This document shows positions 50,041-56,828 of a DNA stretch of 56,828 nt, one piece after another. Position 1 is the stretch's first letter. Every line of letters begins with the position of its first letter. A model generated the notes under the pieces. It ran no database searches, had not been told where the DNA came from, and saw nothing but the letters and a program-made list of their open reading frames with translations. The DNA is from an uncultured Muribaculaceae bacterium (GTDB lineage Bacteria; Bacteroidota; Bacteroidia; Bacteroidales; Muribaculaceae): the NCBI GenBank assembly GCA_910577465.1, contig CAJTMM010000016.1:1-56828 (forward strand), given 5' to 3'. Both the position numbers and the translations under genes were made by a program.

Positions 50041-50877
50041 ATGGACCAGCCACATCTGTACCCTGACCTTCAGCCTCAACATGCGCCACTAACAGCCATT
50101 CTGCCCGCCATGCCCCAACGCCTGGCTGTCACTTCCGCACTCTTCACTGACACGCCCCTCACCTTCGGCGAAGGCAATATCGGACGTATCGCGGTCAACG
50201 TCACCGCCAATAAACTTCTATCCCAAGGAGCCACCCCACGCTACATAGCGGCAACATTTACCATCGACCGCGACACACCTGTAACACTCATCAACACCAT
50301 ATTCCAATCCATGCGCGACATGGCGGTACAGGCCGAGATGGAACTCATCACCACCGACACCGCCATACTCGGAAGCGGCCCCGCCTACGGCATGTCCATA
50401 TCCACATTCGCCATCGGCACCATGCCGCCCGACCTCGACTTCAGCAAACGCTGCATCACACCCGGCGACGTCATCATAGCCACCGGCACTGCCGGAGCCT
50501 ACGGCACAGCTATCAGGGCAATACGTCAAGGCATCACACCCATCGTCACCGACGACGGCGCGCCACTCATCGACCTCACCCACGCGCTCCTCAACGCTGT
50601 GCCGCGCACACGTCGCATCATCTTCCCCTACATGGGCATCAACCACGAAATAAAACAATTATCCCTGAACCACCGCCCCAACATCGTCACCGAAGCCATC
50701 CCCGTATCCGACACCATACGTGCCGCATGCCGCATCATGAATCTCGATCCTCTCGACATGGAATGTGCCGGTATGATGCTCGTCATAGTTCCCGACACCG
50801 ACGCACGCGCGGCACTCGATGCCATACGTCGCAGCGACTATGGACATCAGGCAGCCATAATAGGCCACATAGCCTAA
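50041..50877 (+). CDS. HypE-like AIR-synthase-family protein lacking the C-terminal cysteine
   Basis: The 278-residue protein follows the HypE/PurM fold order: LAVTSALFTDTPLTFGEGNIGRIAVNVTANKLLSQGATPRYI, then ELITTDTAILG, FAIGTM, ITPGDVIIATGTAGAYGTAIRAIR, and C-terminal AAGMM-type ALDAIRRSDYGHQAAIIGHIA. It ends there, where HypE continues about 40 more residues to the catalytic PRIC Cys. The NDLAMSGA and GDTKV motifs of HypE read NKLLSQGA and TDTAIL. No hydrogenase genes are nearby. It cannot perform the HypE cyano-ligand reaction as known; it may be another ATP-dependent enzyme. It overlaps bioB tail-to-tail by four bases. Confidence 0.7.
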   Translation: MDQPHLYPDLQPQHAPLTAILPAMPQRLAVTSALFTDTPLTFGEGNIGRIAVNVTANKLLSQGATPRYIAATFTIDRDTPVTLINTIFQSMRDMAVQAEMELITTDTAILGSGPAYGMSISTFAIGTMPPDLDFSKRCITPGDVIIATGTAGAYGTAIRAIRQGITPIVTDDGAPLIDLTHALLNAVPRTRRIIFPYMGINHEIKQLSLNHRPNIVTEAIPVSDTIRAACRIMNLDPLDMECAGMMLVIVPDTDARAALDAIRRSDYGHQAAIIGHIA

Positions 50878-51836
50878 CGCACCTCGTAGCCCAAACGCGC
50901 AAACAGTTCGTAATCCTCAGCCACCTTATTACCCACCGTAGTAAGCAGATCGCCTATCATTGCACCGTTCATACCACCCAGCAGAATACGCTCGGTAATC
51001 TCCGCCGGCAGTTGGGCGCGGCCACCCGCAAACCTCAGCACGGCATCCGGAGCCACCAATCGCATCAACGCCACCGAGCGAGCCACCTCATCACCGCTCA
51101 GATGCTCCGTATTCTCCAGCGGCGTGCCCTTGATAGGCTGCAATATATTCACCGGTATCGACACAGCCCCCGCATTCCTCGTCTCCTCGGCGAGCAACAG
51201 ACGGTCACGCAACGACTCACCCATACCTATTATACCGCCGCAGCACACCTCCAGCCCCACTTCGCGGGCAAGCGCTATGGTGCGCAACTTATCTTCATGC
51301 GTATGCGACGAGCACAGACTGGGGAAATACTCCGATGAAGTCTCCAGATTGCAGTGATAACGCCGCACCCCGGCATCCTTCAACGCCTGCAACTCCTCAC
51401 GCCCGAGCAGCCCCATCGAAGCACACATACAGATATCCGATACCTCGCCTATAGCCCTGTACATATCACAGAAATGCCCTATATCGGCACGCGACACCTT
51501 ACGACCGCTCGTCACGAGCGAGAACCGTCCCACGCCACGCTCCCTGTTAGCCTTGGCAGCAGCCACAGCCTCCTCGCGCGTTACGCTGTCATACTCACGC
51601 ACCCCCGTGCTGTAGTGGCGCGACTGCGCGCACCACTTGCAGTCCTCAGTGCAATGCCCCGAGCGAGCATTCATTATCGAACATGTATCCAGCACATCGC
51701 CATGCCTATGCCTGCGCACCTTATCAGCCGCATCACACAGCTCATCGGTCGTACATATCTCATTTAGCGCCAACGCTTCTTCCACCGTAGCCGGAGTGCC
51801 ACCCAGCACCTTTTCCAATATCCTCGTAAGCATCAT
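50874..51836 (-). CDS. bioB: Biotin synthase
   Basis: The 320-residue radical-SAM enzyme has the cluster motif CTEDCKWC (Cys 62, 66, 69), then RFSLVTSGRKVS, CMCASMGLL, RYHCNLETSSEYFP, ICCGGIIGMGES-like VCCGGIIGMGES, and PVNILQPIKGTPLEN. It inserts sulfur into dethiobiotin using SAM and [2Fe-2S]/[4Fe-4S] clusters, in the cytosol. The start may be either of two adjacent Met codons (51836 or 51833). A -7 element TACCTTTG on the minus strand (51868-51861) lies just upstream. Other biotin genes are not in the window. Confidence 0.95.
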   Translation of the reverse strand: MMLTRILEKVLGGTPATVEEALALNEICTTDELCDAADKVRRHRHGDVLDTCSIMNARSGHCTEDCKWCAQSRHYSTGVREYDSVTREEAVAAAKANRERGVGRFSLVTSGRKVSRADIGHFCDMYRAIGEVSDICMCASMGLLGREELQALKDAGVRRYHCNLETSSEYFPSLCSSHTHEDKLRTIALAREVGLEVCCGGIIGMGESLRDRLLLAEETRNAGAVSIPVNILQPIKGTPLENTEHLSGDEVARSVALMRLVAPDAVLRFAGGRAQLPAEITERILLGGMNGAMIGDLLTTVGNKVAEDYELFARLGYEVR

Positions 51837-51962
51837 ATTCTATATTTGTTTTCCAAGCCGCAAAGGTAGCAAACATCGCACTATTTTTGGAAGAATATAC
51901 CAAAAAATGGTGTAAAATGGAATAAATCATTTATAACCCAACTTTTTCAATCCCAAACGAGT

Positions 51963-51970
51963 TATATTTG
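51963..51970 (+). promoter_or_regulatory. -7 element of the efflux operon
   Basis: TATATTTG fits TAnnTTTG and lies 74 bp before the TolC-family ATG at 52045. No convincing -33 box is seen at 19-21 bp. Confidence 0.4.
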
Positions 51971-52044
51971 CAGACTTCCGGTCGTGAACCACCGCTTGCC
52001 ACCGTGAAGACGCCACGTTTCTAACTGTTTTATTTTCTACGATA

Positions 52045-53514
52045 ATGAGCCTACGTAAAGCACTTCCACTGATACTGCTCGCGGCAATAGCCGTGGCTCC
52101 GTTCTCGACATCCGCGCAGACTGCACCGGTATCACTCGACTCATGCCGCGCATTGGCACTTTCCAACAACAAGCAACTGCGTGTCCGTTCCGAAGCCATG
52201 CGCATGGCTGGATACCAGAAAAAGGAAGCACTCGCGGCATATCTACCGGCACTCGACTTCACCGGAGGATACATGTACAATCAGAAGGAGATATCCATCT
52301 TCGACAAGGACCAGCTCCTCCCCACCAAGACATTTGACCCCGCCACTCAGTCCTATCAGTTCAACCTCGTAAAGAACCCCGCCACAGGCGAACCCATCAA
52401 AGGACCCGACGGACAATACATCCCCGAGACCGTAGCCCTCATACCCAAGGAAGCCATGACCTACAACATACACAACGTGTTTTTCGGAGCCATCACACTC
52501 ACGCAACCCATATTCATGGGCGGTAAGATTGTGGCGATGAACCGGATTACGCACTACGCCGAGGAGCTTGCACAGGCAATGCACAACAGCGAAGCCGAAA
52601 ACGTGATATACGCCGTCGACGCGGCATATTGGCAAGTCGTATCTCTGAAAGCCAAACAGAAACTCGCCACAAGCTACGTAGCGCTCCTCGACACACTCCA
52701 CCGCAACGTGCAGGCTATGGTCAACCAGGGAGTCGCCACACGCAGCGACCTCCTCACCGTCGACGTCAAGCTCAATCAGGCTCAGGTCGACCTCACCAAA
52801 GTCGACAACGGGCTCGTACTCTCACGCATGGCTCTCGCCCAAGTATGCGGACTACCCGTCAACACCACGCTCACACTCGCCGACGAAGACAGCGACTTCG
52901 TCGGTATCAACGCCCCCATAGCGCGGGACTACAACATGGACGAAGTCTACTCCCGCCGCCAGGACCTCCGCGCCCTCGAAGCCGGTGTGCAGATATTCAA
53001 GCAGAAAGAACGCGTAGCCATGTCCGACATGCTGCCTAAGCTCGCTCTCGTCGGCAGCTACTCATTCAGCAACCCCAACATGTTCAACGGATTCTCACGG
53101 CGGTTCGACGGGGCATTCTCCGTAGGAGCCATGCTCACGATACCCCTATGGCACTGGGGCGGCAATTACAACAAATACCGCGCTGCCAAAAGCCAGACCC
53201 GCATGGCAGAGCTCGAACTCGACGACGCCAAGGATCTCATAGACCTACAGGTCAGCCAGTCCGCATTCAAAGCCCAGGAAGCCGTCAAGACCTACAACAT
53301 GACACTCGCCAATCTCACCAAAGCCAACGAAAACCTTCGCCAGGCAAACATCGGATTCAAGGAAGGCGTCATGACCACCGACAACGTAATGGAAGCACAG
53401 ACCGCTTGGCTCAAAGCCAACTCCGAGAAAATCGACGCCCAGATCGACGTACACCTCTGCGACGTGTACCTGTCCAAAGTCCTCGGCACACTTCCTTATC
53501 CCACAGCTAACTAA
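52045..53514 (+). CDS. TolC-family outer-membrane efflux channel
   Basis: The 489-residue protein has a signal peptide ending FSTSAQ, then VSLDSCRALALSNNKQLRV and two long helical halves. These carry the TolC hairpin motifs (YWQVVSLKAKQKLATSYVALLDTLHRNVQAMVNQGVATRSDLLTV is one continuous segment, of which VNQGVATRSDLL is the most typical part) and FKEGVMTTDNVMEAQTAWL near the end. It would trimerise as outer-membrane channel of a tripartite pump. The HlyD-type adaptor follows after 37 bp and two ABC-2 permeases after that. Confidence 0.9.
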   Translation: MSLRKALPLILLAAIAVAPFSTSAQTAPVSLDSCRALALSNNKQLRVRSEAMRMAGYQKKEALAAYLPALDFTGGYMYNQKEISIFDKDQLLPTKTFDPATQSYQFNLVKNPATGEPIKGPDGQYIPETVALIPKEAMTYNIHNVFFGAITLTQPIFMGGKIVAMNRITHYAEELAQAMHNSEAENVIYAVDAAYWQVVSLKAKQKLATSYVALLDTLHRNVQAMVNQGVATRSDLLTVDVKLNQAQVDLTKVDNGLVLSRMALAQVCGLPVNTTLTLADEDSDFVGINAPIARDYNMDEVYSRRQDLRALEAGVQIFKQKERVAMSDMLPKLALVGSYSFSNPNMFNGFSRRFDGAFSVGAMLTIPLWHWGGNYNKYRAAKSQTRMAELELDDAKDLIDLQVSQSAFKAQEAVKTYNMTLANLTKANENLRQANIGFKEGVMTTDNVMEAQTAWLKANSEKIDAQIDVHLCDVYLSKVLGTLPYPTAN

Positions 53515-53551
53515 CACAACCCACCTCCATAACATTAACACTTCACAAGCC

Positions 53552-54565
53552 ATGGTTGAATCTGACAAAAACATCAACGCCGAACGCCGCGAATCGCGCA
53601 TACTCATAATATCGCTGCTGGCACTCACCATCGCAGTCATAGTTATAGCCATAATCGGGTTCTTCTTCCTGAAGCAGCCCGACGACATAGTCGAAGGACA
53701 AGCCGAAGCCACATCCGTAAGAATCTCCGGCAAGCTACCCGGACGCGTCACCGAGCTTTTCGTCAAGGAAGGCGACATCGTACACGCAGGCGACACACTC
53801 GTGCACATACACTCATCGCTCGCCGAAGCCAAACTCATGCAGGCACAGGAAATGAAAAACGCCGCTGCCGCACAGAACAAGAAAATCGACGCCGGAACAC
53901 GCATACAGATTATCAACGCAGCCGAAGGAGTAGTGGCACAGGCAGCAGCAGCCAGGCAGATTGCCAAAAAGACCTACGACCGCATGGAAGCCCTCTACCG
54001 GCAGGACGTCGTCTCGGCACAGAAACGCGATGAAGCTAAAGCCGCCTACGACGCCGCCACCGCCGCCGAACGCTCCGCACAGAGCCAACTCAACCTCGCA
54101 CGCGCAGGAGCGCAATCCGAAGACAAGGAGAGCGCGGCAGCCATGGTCGGAGTAGCCCAAGGTGGCATCGACGAAGTTCAGAGCCTGCTCGACGACCAAT
54201 ACCTCATCGCCCCGTGCGACGGACAGATTGACCAGATTTATCCCGAAGTCGGCGAACTCGTATCTCTCGGAGCGCCCATCATGAGTCTCCTCAAGATTGC
54301 CGACAAATGGGTCACATTCAACGTTCGCGAGGACTACCTCAGCCAGCTCAAACTCGGCAACCGTATCAAAGTCATGATACCCGCGCTCGACAAGATGGAG
54401 ACCGACGTCGAGATCTACTACATACGCGACATGGGGTCATACGCCACCTGGCGCGCCACCAAAGCCACCGGTGAGTGGGACAGCCGCACATTCCAGGTCA
54501 AGGCACGGCCCCTCGACACCATACCCGACCTGCGTCCCGGCATGACAGTAGTCTACCGTCCCTGA
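53552..54565 (+). CDS. HlyD/EmrA-family periplasmic adaptor
   Basis: The 337-residue protein has a single N-terminal transmembrane helix (about residues 19-42) and a lipoyl-like half-motif (VRISGKLPGRVTELFVKEGDIVHAGDTLVHI). A long Ala/Gln-rich coiled-coil hairpin spans about 85-210, followed by the second lipoyl half (LIAPCDGQIDQIYPEVGELVSLGAPIMSLL) and a beta-barrel domain. It links the inner-membrane transporter to the TolC-family channel. The permease gene begins 40 bp downstream. Confidence 0.9.
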   Translation: MVESDKNINAERRESRILIISLLALTIAVIVIAIIGFFFLKQPDDIVEGQAEATSVRISGKLPGRVTELFVKEGDIVHAGDTLVHIHSSLAEAKLMQAQEMKNAAAAQNKKIDAGTRIQIINAAEGVVAQAAAARQIAKKTYDRMEALYRQDVVSAQKRDEAKAAYDAATAAERSAQSQLNLARAGAQSEDKESAAAMVGVAQGGIDEVQSLLDDQYLIAPCDGQIDQIYPEVGELVSLGAPIMSLLKIADKWVTFNVREDYLSQLKLGNRIKVMIPALDKMETDVEIYYIRDMGSYATWRATKATGEWDSRTFQVKARPLDTIPDLRPGMTVVYRP

Positions 54566-54605
54566 CCCACTCCCTCAACACAGTCCCTAATCCATTGATA
54601 CAAAG

Positions 54606-55772
54606 GTGAAACTAAACTTTCTCATACAAGCGCTGCACGACGGATGGCACACACTCCTGTCCCGACGGGTCTACCTCGTCAACCTCATCGCTGTGCCCAT
54701 ACTCTTCACCCTGTTTTTCATTAACATGATGGACTCCGGACTGCCACTCAAAGTCCCCTCCGCGATTGTCGACCTCGATCAGTCCACCCTCTCACGTCAG
54801 GTCACACGCTCACTCGGAAGCTCCGAACTCGTCAGTCTCGACAAATCGCTCGAGTCATTCCATGAAGCCGTCACTCAGGTACGCCGTGGCGACATATTCG
54901 GCTTCTTCATGATTCCCGAAGACTTTCAGGCAGACGCCATCGGTGGACGCACACCCACCATCACCTACTACTGCAACATGACCTTCTTTGTCCCCGGCAC
55001 ACTATCCTTCAAAGGATTCAAGACCACCGCCGTCACCACCGCCGGAGGACTCGTGCAGACCACCCTCGTCAGCAACGGCATCAACGAAGCCACCGCCGGG
55101 GCACTCATTCAGCCCGTAGCCATACAGCAGCAGGCAATAGGCAACCCGTGGATGAACTACAACTACTACCTCACCAACTCATTCGTCCCCGGCATCATAG
55201 CCCTCATGGTAGCTCTCGTCACCGCCTACACCGTATGCTCCGAGATAAAGCGCGCCACAGCCCCACGATGGATTCAGCGCGCAGGCGGCTCCATCGTAGT
55301 GGCACTCGCCGGCAAACTCATACCCCAGGCTATCATCAGCATCGCCGTAGGCATCCTCTGCCAGAGCATCATGTACGGATTCAACCACTTCCCGCTCAAC
55401 TGCCCCGCATCCCACCTCATACTCGCCATGATACTCATGGTGTTCGCCTCACAGGCATTCGCCATCATCATCTGCTGCATCCTGCCCAACCTCAGGCTCG
55501 CCGTCAGTATATGCTCCCTCTCGGGAATCCTCGCATTCTCCATAGCCGCATTCTCATTCCCCGTCCAGCAGATGTACCCCGCCATAGGCATCTTCAGCTA
55601 CATCCTGCCCGTACGCTACTACTTCCTCATATACATCGACCAGGCACTCAACGGCATACCTCTCTACTACTCACGATTCTACTATATAGCGCTCCTCATA
55701 TTCCCACTCGTCGCACTCATCGGACTCCCCCGGCTCAAGCGACGCTGCATGCACCCCGTCTACATACCGTAA
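54606..55772 (+). CDS. ABC-2 type permease (GTG start)
   Basis: The 388-residue protein starts with GTG at 54606. It has one N-terminal helix (about 22-42), a periplasmic domain (SAIVDLDQSTLSRQVTRSLGSSELV, GFFMIPEDFQ), and five C-terminal helices, including the LVTAYTVCSEIKR and LSGILAFSIAAFSFPVQQMYP regions. This is the ABC2_membrane_3 layout of YhhJ/YbhR-like exporters. No ATPase gene lies between the adaptor and the permeases. The second permease begins 9 bp downstream. Confidence 0.88.
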   Translation: MKLNFLIQALHDGWHTLLSRRVYLVNLIAVPILFTLFFINMMDSGLPLKVPSAIVDLDQSTLSRQVTRSLGSSELVSLDKSLESFHEAVTQVRRGDIFGFFMIPEDFQADAIGGRTPTITYYCNMTFFVPGTLSFKGFKTTAVTTAGGLVQTTLVSNGINEATAGALIQPVAIQQQAIGNPWMNYNYYLTNSFVPGIIALMVALVTAYTVCSEIKRATAPRWIQRAGGSIVVALAGKLIPQAIISIAVGILCQSIMYGFNHFPLNCPASHLILAMILMVFASQAFAIIICCILPNLRLAVSICSLSGILAFSIAAFSFPVQQMYPAIGIFSYILPVRYYFLIYIDQALNGIPLYYSRFYYIALLIFPLVALIGLPRLKRRCMHPVYIP

Positions 55773-55781
55773 CCATCCACT

Positions 55782-56828
55782 ATGAAACCATTCGCCTACA
55801 TATCATCCTGGTTCACCACCCTGTTCAAAGTGTGGCGAAGAGAATTCCGCATGGTATTCTCCGACATCGGCGTCATGCTGTTCTTCTTCTTCCTCACCAT
55901 CATGTACCCCGTCATATACACACTCATATACAACCCCGAGACACTCCACGACATCCCCATCGTGGTTGTCGACAACAGCCGCTCCACCGAAAGCCGGCAG
56001 CTCACACGCATGGTCGACGCCACTCAAGGCATCCGGGTATTCGACTACGCCCCCGACCTCCCCGCAGCGCGACACATCGTCAACTCCCATCAGGCATTCG
56101 GCATACTCGAGATTCCCGCCGACTACGCTCATAGGCTCGGACGCGGACAGCAAGCCGTAGCCACATTCTACTCCGACATGGGACTGCTCCTGCGCTACCG
56201 CACATTCATGAGCGCGCTCACCGACGTGCAACTCGCCCTCGGCACCGACATACAGCAGCAAAAGATTGACCGCATCGGACTCTTAGCCTCCGACCTCGGG
56301 CAGGCACCCGTCCAGTCAGAAGCCATCATGCTCGGCGACCCCACACAGGGATTCGCATCATTCATCATACCCGGCATACTCGTGCTCATACTCCAGCAGA
56401 GCCTTATACTCGGAGCCACCATGCTCGCCGCCGGCAGCTCCGAACGCCGCCGGCGCAACAACGGCGTCGACCCCTTGGCAATACCAGCCGGACCGCTCAC
56501 CACCATCCTCGGCAAGACACTCTGCTACATCGTCCTGTACATACCCGTGAGCCTTTACGCGCTCCACATCGTGCCACTCATGTTCTCACTGCCACACATA
56601 GGCAGCGTCACAGACTACCTCATCTTCATCCTACCCATGCTCGTGGCATCATCATTCCTCGCCATCACGCTTAGCGTATTCGTCACCGAGCGCGAATCAT
56701 CCATGCTCGTCATCGTATTCACATCCGTCGTATTCCTATTCCTATCCGGACTCACATGGCCGCGCTACGCCATGAACGGATTCTGGACCATCATTGGCGA
56801 CCTCATACCCGCCACATGGGGGGTCGAA
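55782..56828 (+). CDS. Second ABC-2 type permease, cut by the right window edge
   Basis: ATG at 55782 (MKPFAYISSWFTTLF) opens a frame that runs 349 codons to the window end with no stop. It has an N-terminal helix (VMLFFFFLTIMYPVIYTLIY), a periplasmic domain (IPIVVVDNSRSTESRQL, AFGILEIPADYAHRLGRG), and then C-terminal helices (FIIPGILVLILQQSLILGATMLAA, SLYALHIVPLMF, VVFLFLSGLTWPRYAM). It is a paralogue of the preceding permease, and the two probably form a heterodimer. The C-terminus is missing, and any ATPase gene would lie further right. Confidence 0.88.
   Translation, partial: MKPFAYISSWFTTLFKVWRREFRMVFSDIGVMLFFFFLTIMYPVIYTLIYNPETLHDIPIVVVDNSRSTESRQLTRMVDATQGIRVFDYAPDLPAARHIVNSHQAFGILEIPADYAHRLGRGQQAVATFYSDMGLLLRYRTFMSALTDVQLALGTDIQQQKIDRIGLLASDLGQAPVQSEAIMLGDPTQGFASFIIPGILVLILQQSLILGATMLAAGSSERRRRNNGVDPLAIPAGPLTTILGKTLCYIVLYIPVSLYALHIVPLMFSLPHIGSVTDYLIFILPMLVASSFLAITLSVFVTERESSMLVIVFTSVVFLFLSGLTWPRYAMNGFWTIIGDLIPATWGVE

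Noticed and set aside
51837..52044. Biotin-type operator or riboswitch between bioB and the efflux operon
   Set aside because: No palindrome resembling a BirA site and no recognisable aptamer; only -7-type promoter elements on each strand.
55148..56134. 328-codon frame spanning both permease genes
   Set aside because: Out of frame with two convincing membrane proteins; His/Arg/Pro-rich nonsense composition.

Overview
The window reads as chromosomal DNA of a Bacteroidales bacterium, most likely a Muribaculaceae-type gut commensal. The genus is inferred, not proven. The grounds are the family content (DUF4491, DUF3575/DUF3868, FimB/Mfa2 and Mfa1 fimbrillins, PorV, DUF4836, DUF5106, DUF4906, Rex, KorAB, plugless barrels). 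Bacteroidota-type promoters (TTTG or TTG, about 20 bp, then TAnnTTTG) also lie upstream of many genes, and convincing Shine-Dalgarno sites are scarce.

Layout. Bases 1-3600 look accessory: the start of a DUF3800 gene runs off the left edge, followed by a secreted beta-helix protein with a small lipoprotein, then a promoter with a perfect 20-bp palindrome in front of what looks like a dead AAA-ATPase remnant. Bases 3600-17550 hold a SanA-like protein fused to an Ig-like domain, tRNA-Asp, carboxynorspermidine dehydrogenase, a cation diffusion facilitator, a tightly coupled DUF4836 lipoprotein/ABC transporter trio, HflX, a CelD/FemAB-type acyltransferase, DUF4491, a TPM-domain protein and DNA polymerase I. 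Bases 17740-28600 form one rightward type V (Mfa-like) fimbrial locus: two outer-membrane accessory genes, the major fimbrillin, the Mfa2-type anchor, two candidate tip/accessory lipoproteins and a thioredoxin-like lipoprotein. It is preceded by a leader of about 330 nt with a C9 tract and split by a strong hairpin terminator after the major subunit.

Bases 28700-38640 are leftward: KorBA, dihydroorotase, a polyprenol-phosphate mannose synthase, a plugless TonB-receptor-like barrel and a very large TPR protein. Bases 38960-50880 are mostly rightward housekeeping and envelope genes: an Ig-like lipoprotein, Rex, a degenerate FAH-like protein, PorV, IspF, a minimal protein with a T9SS-type tail, polyprenyl diphosphate synthase, and a compact run NamZ (DUF1343)-sodium symporter-WYL regulator-TrmD-HypE-like. 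BioB is convergent with the last of these. From 52045 to the right edge is a TolC/HlyD/ABC-2 efflux operon, whose second permease is cut by the window end.

No CRISPR array, intact insertion sequence, rRNA or prophage was seen. The most interesting material is the fimbrial locus (C9 leader tract, intercistronic terminator, shared Ser-Arg-Ala motif, resident thioredoxin-like protein), the T9SS-tail-only mini-protein near porV, the PolA lacking a proofreading motif, the ABC ATPase with an altered switch histidine coupled to a DUF4836 lipoprotein, and the orphan HypE-like protein without its catalytic tail.
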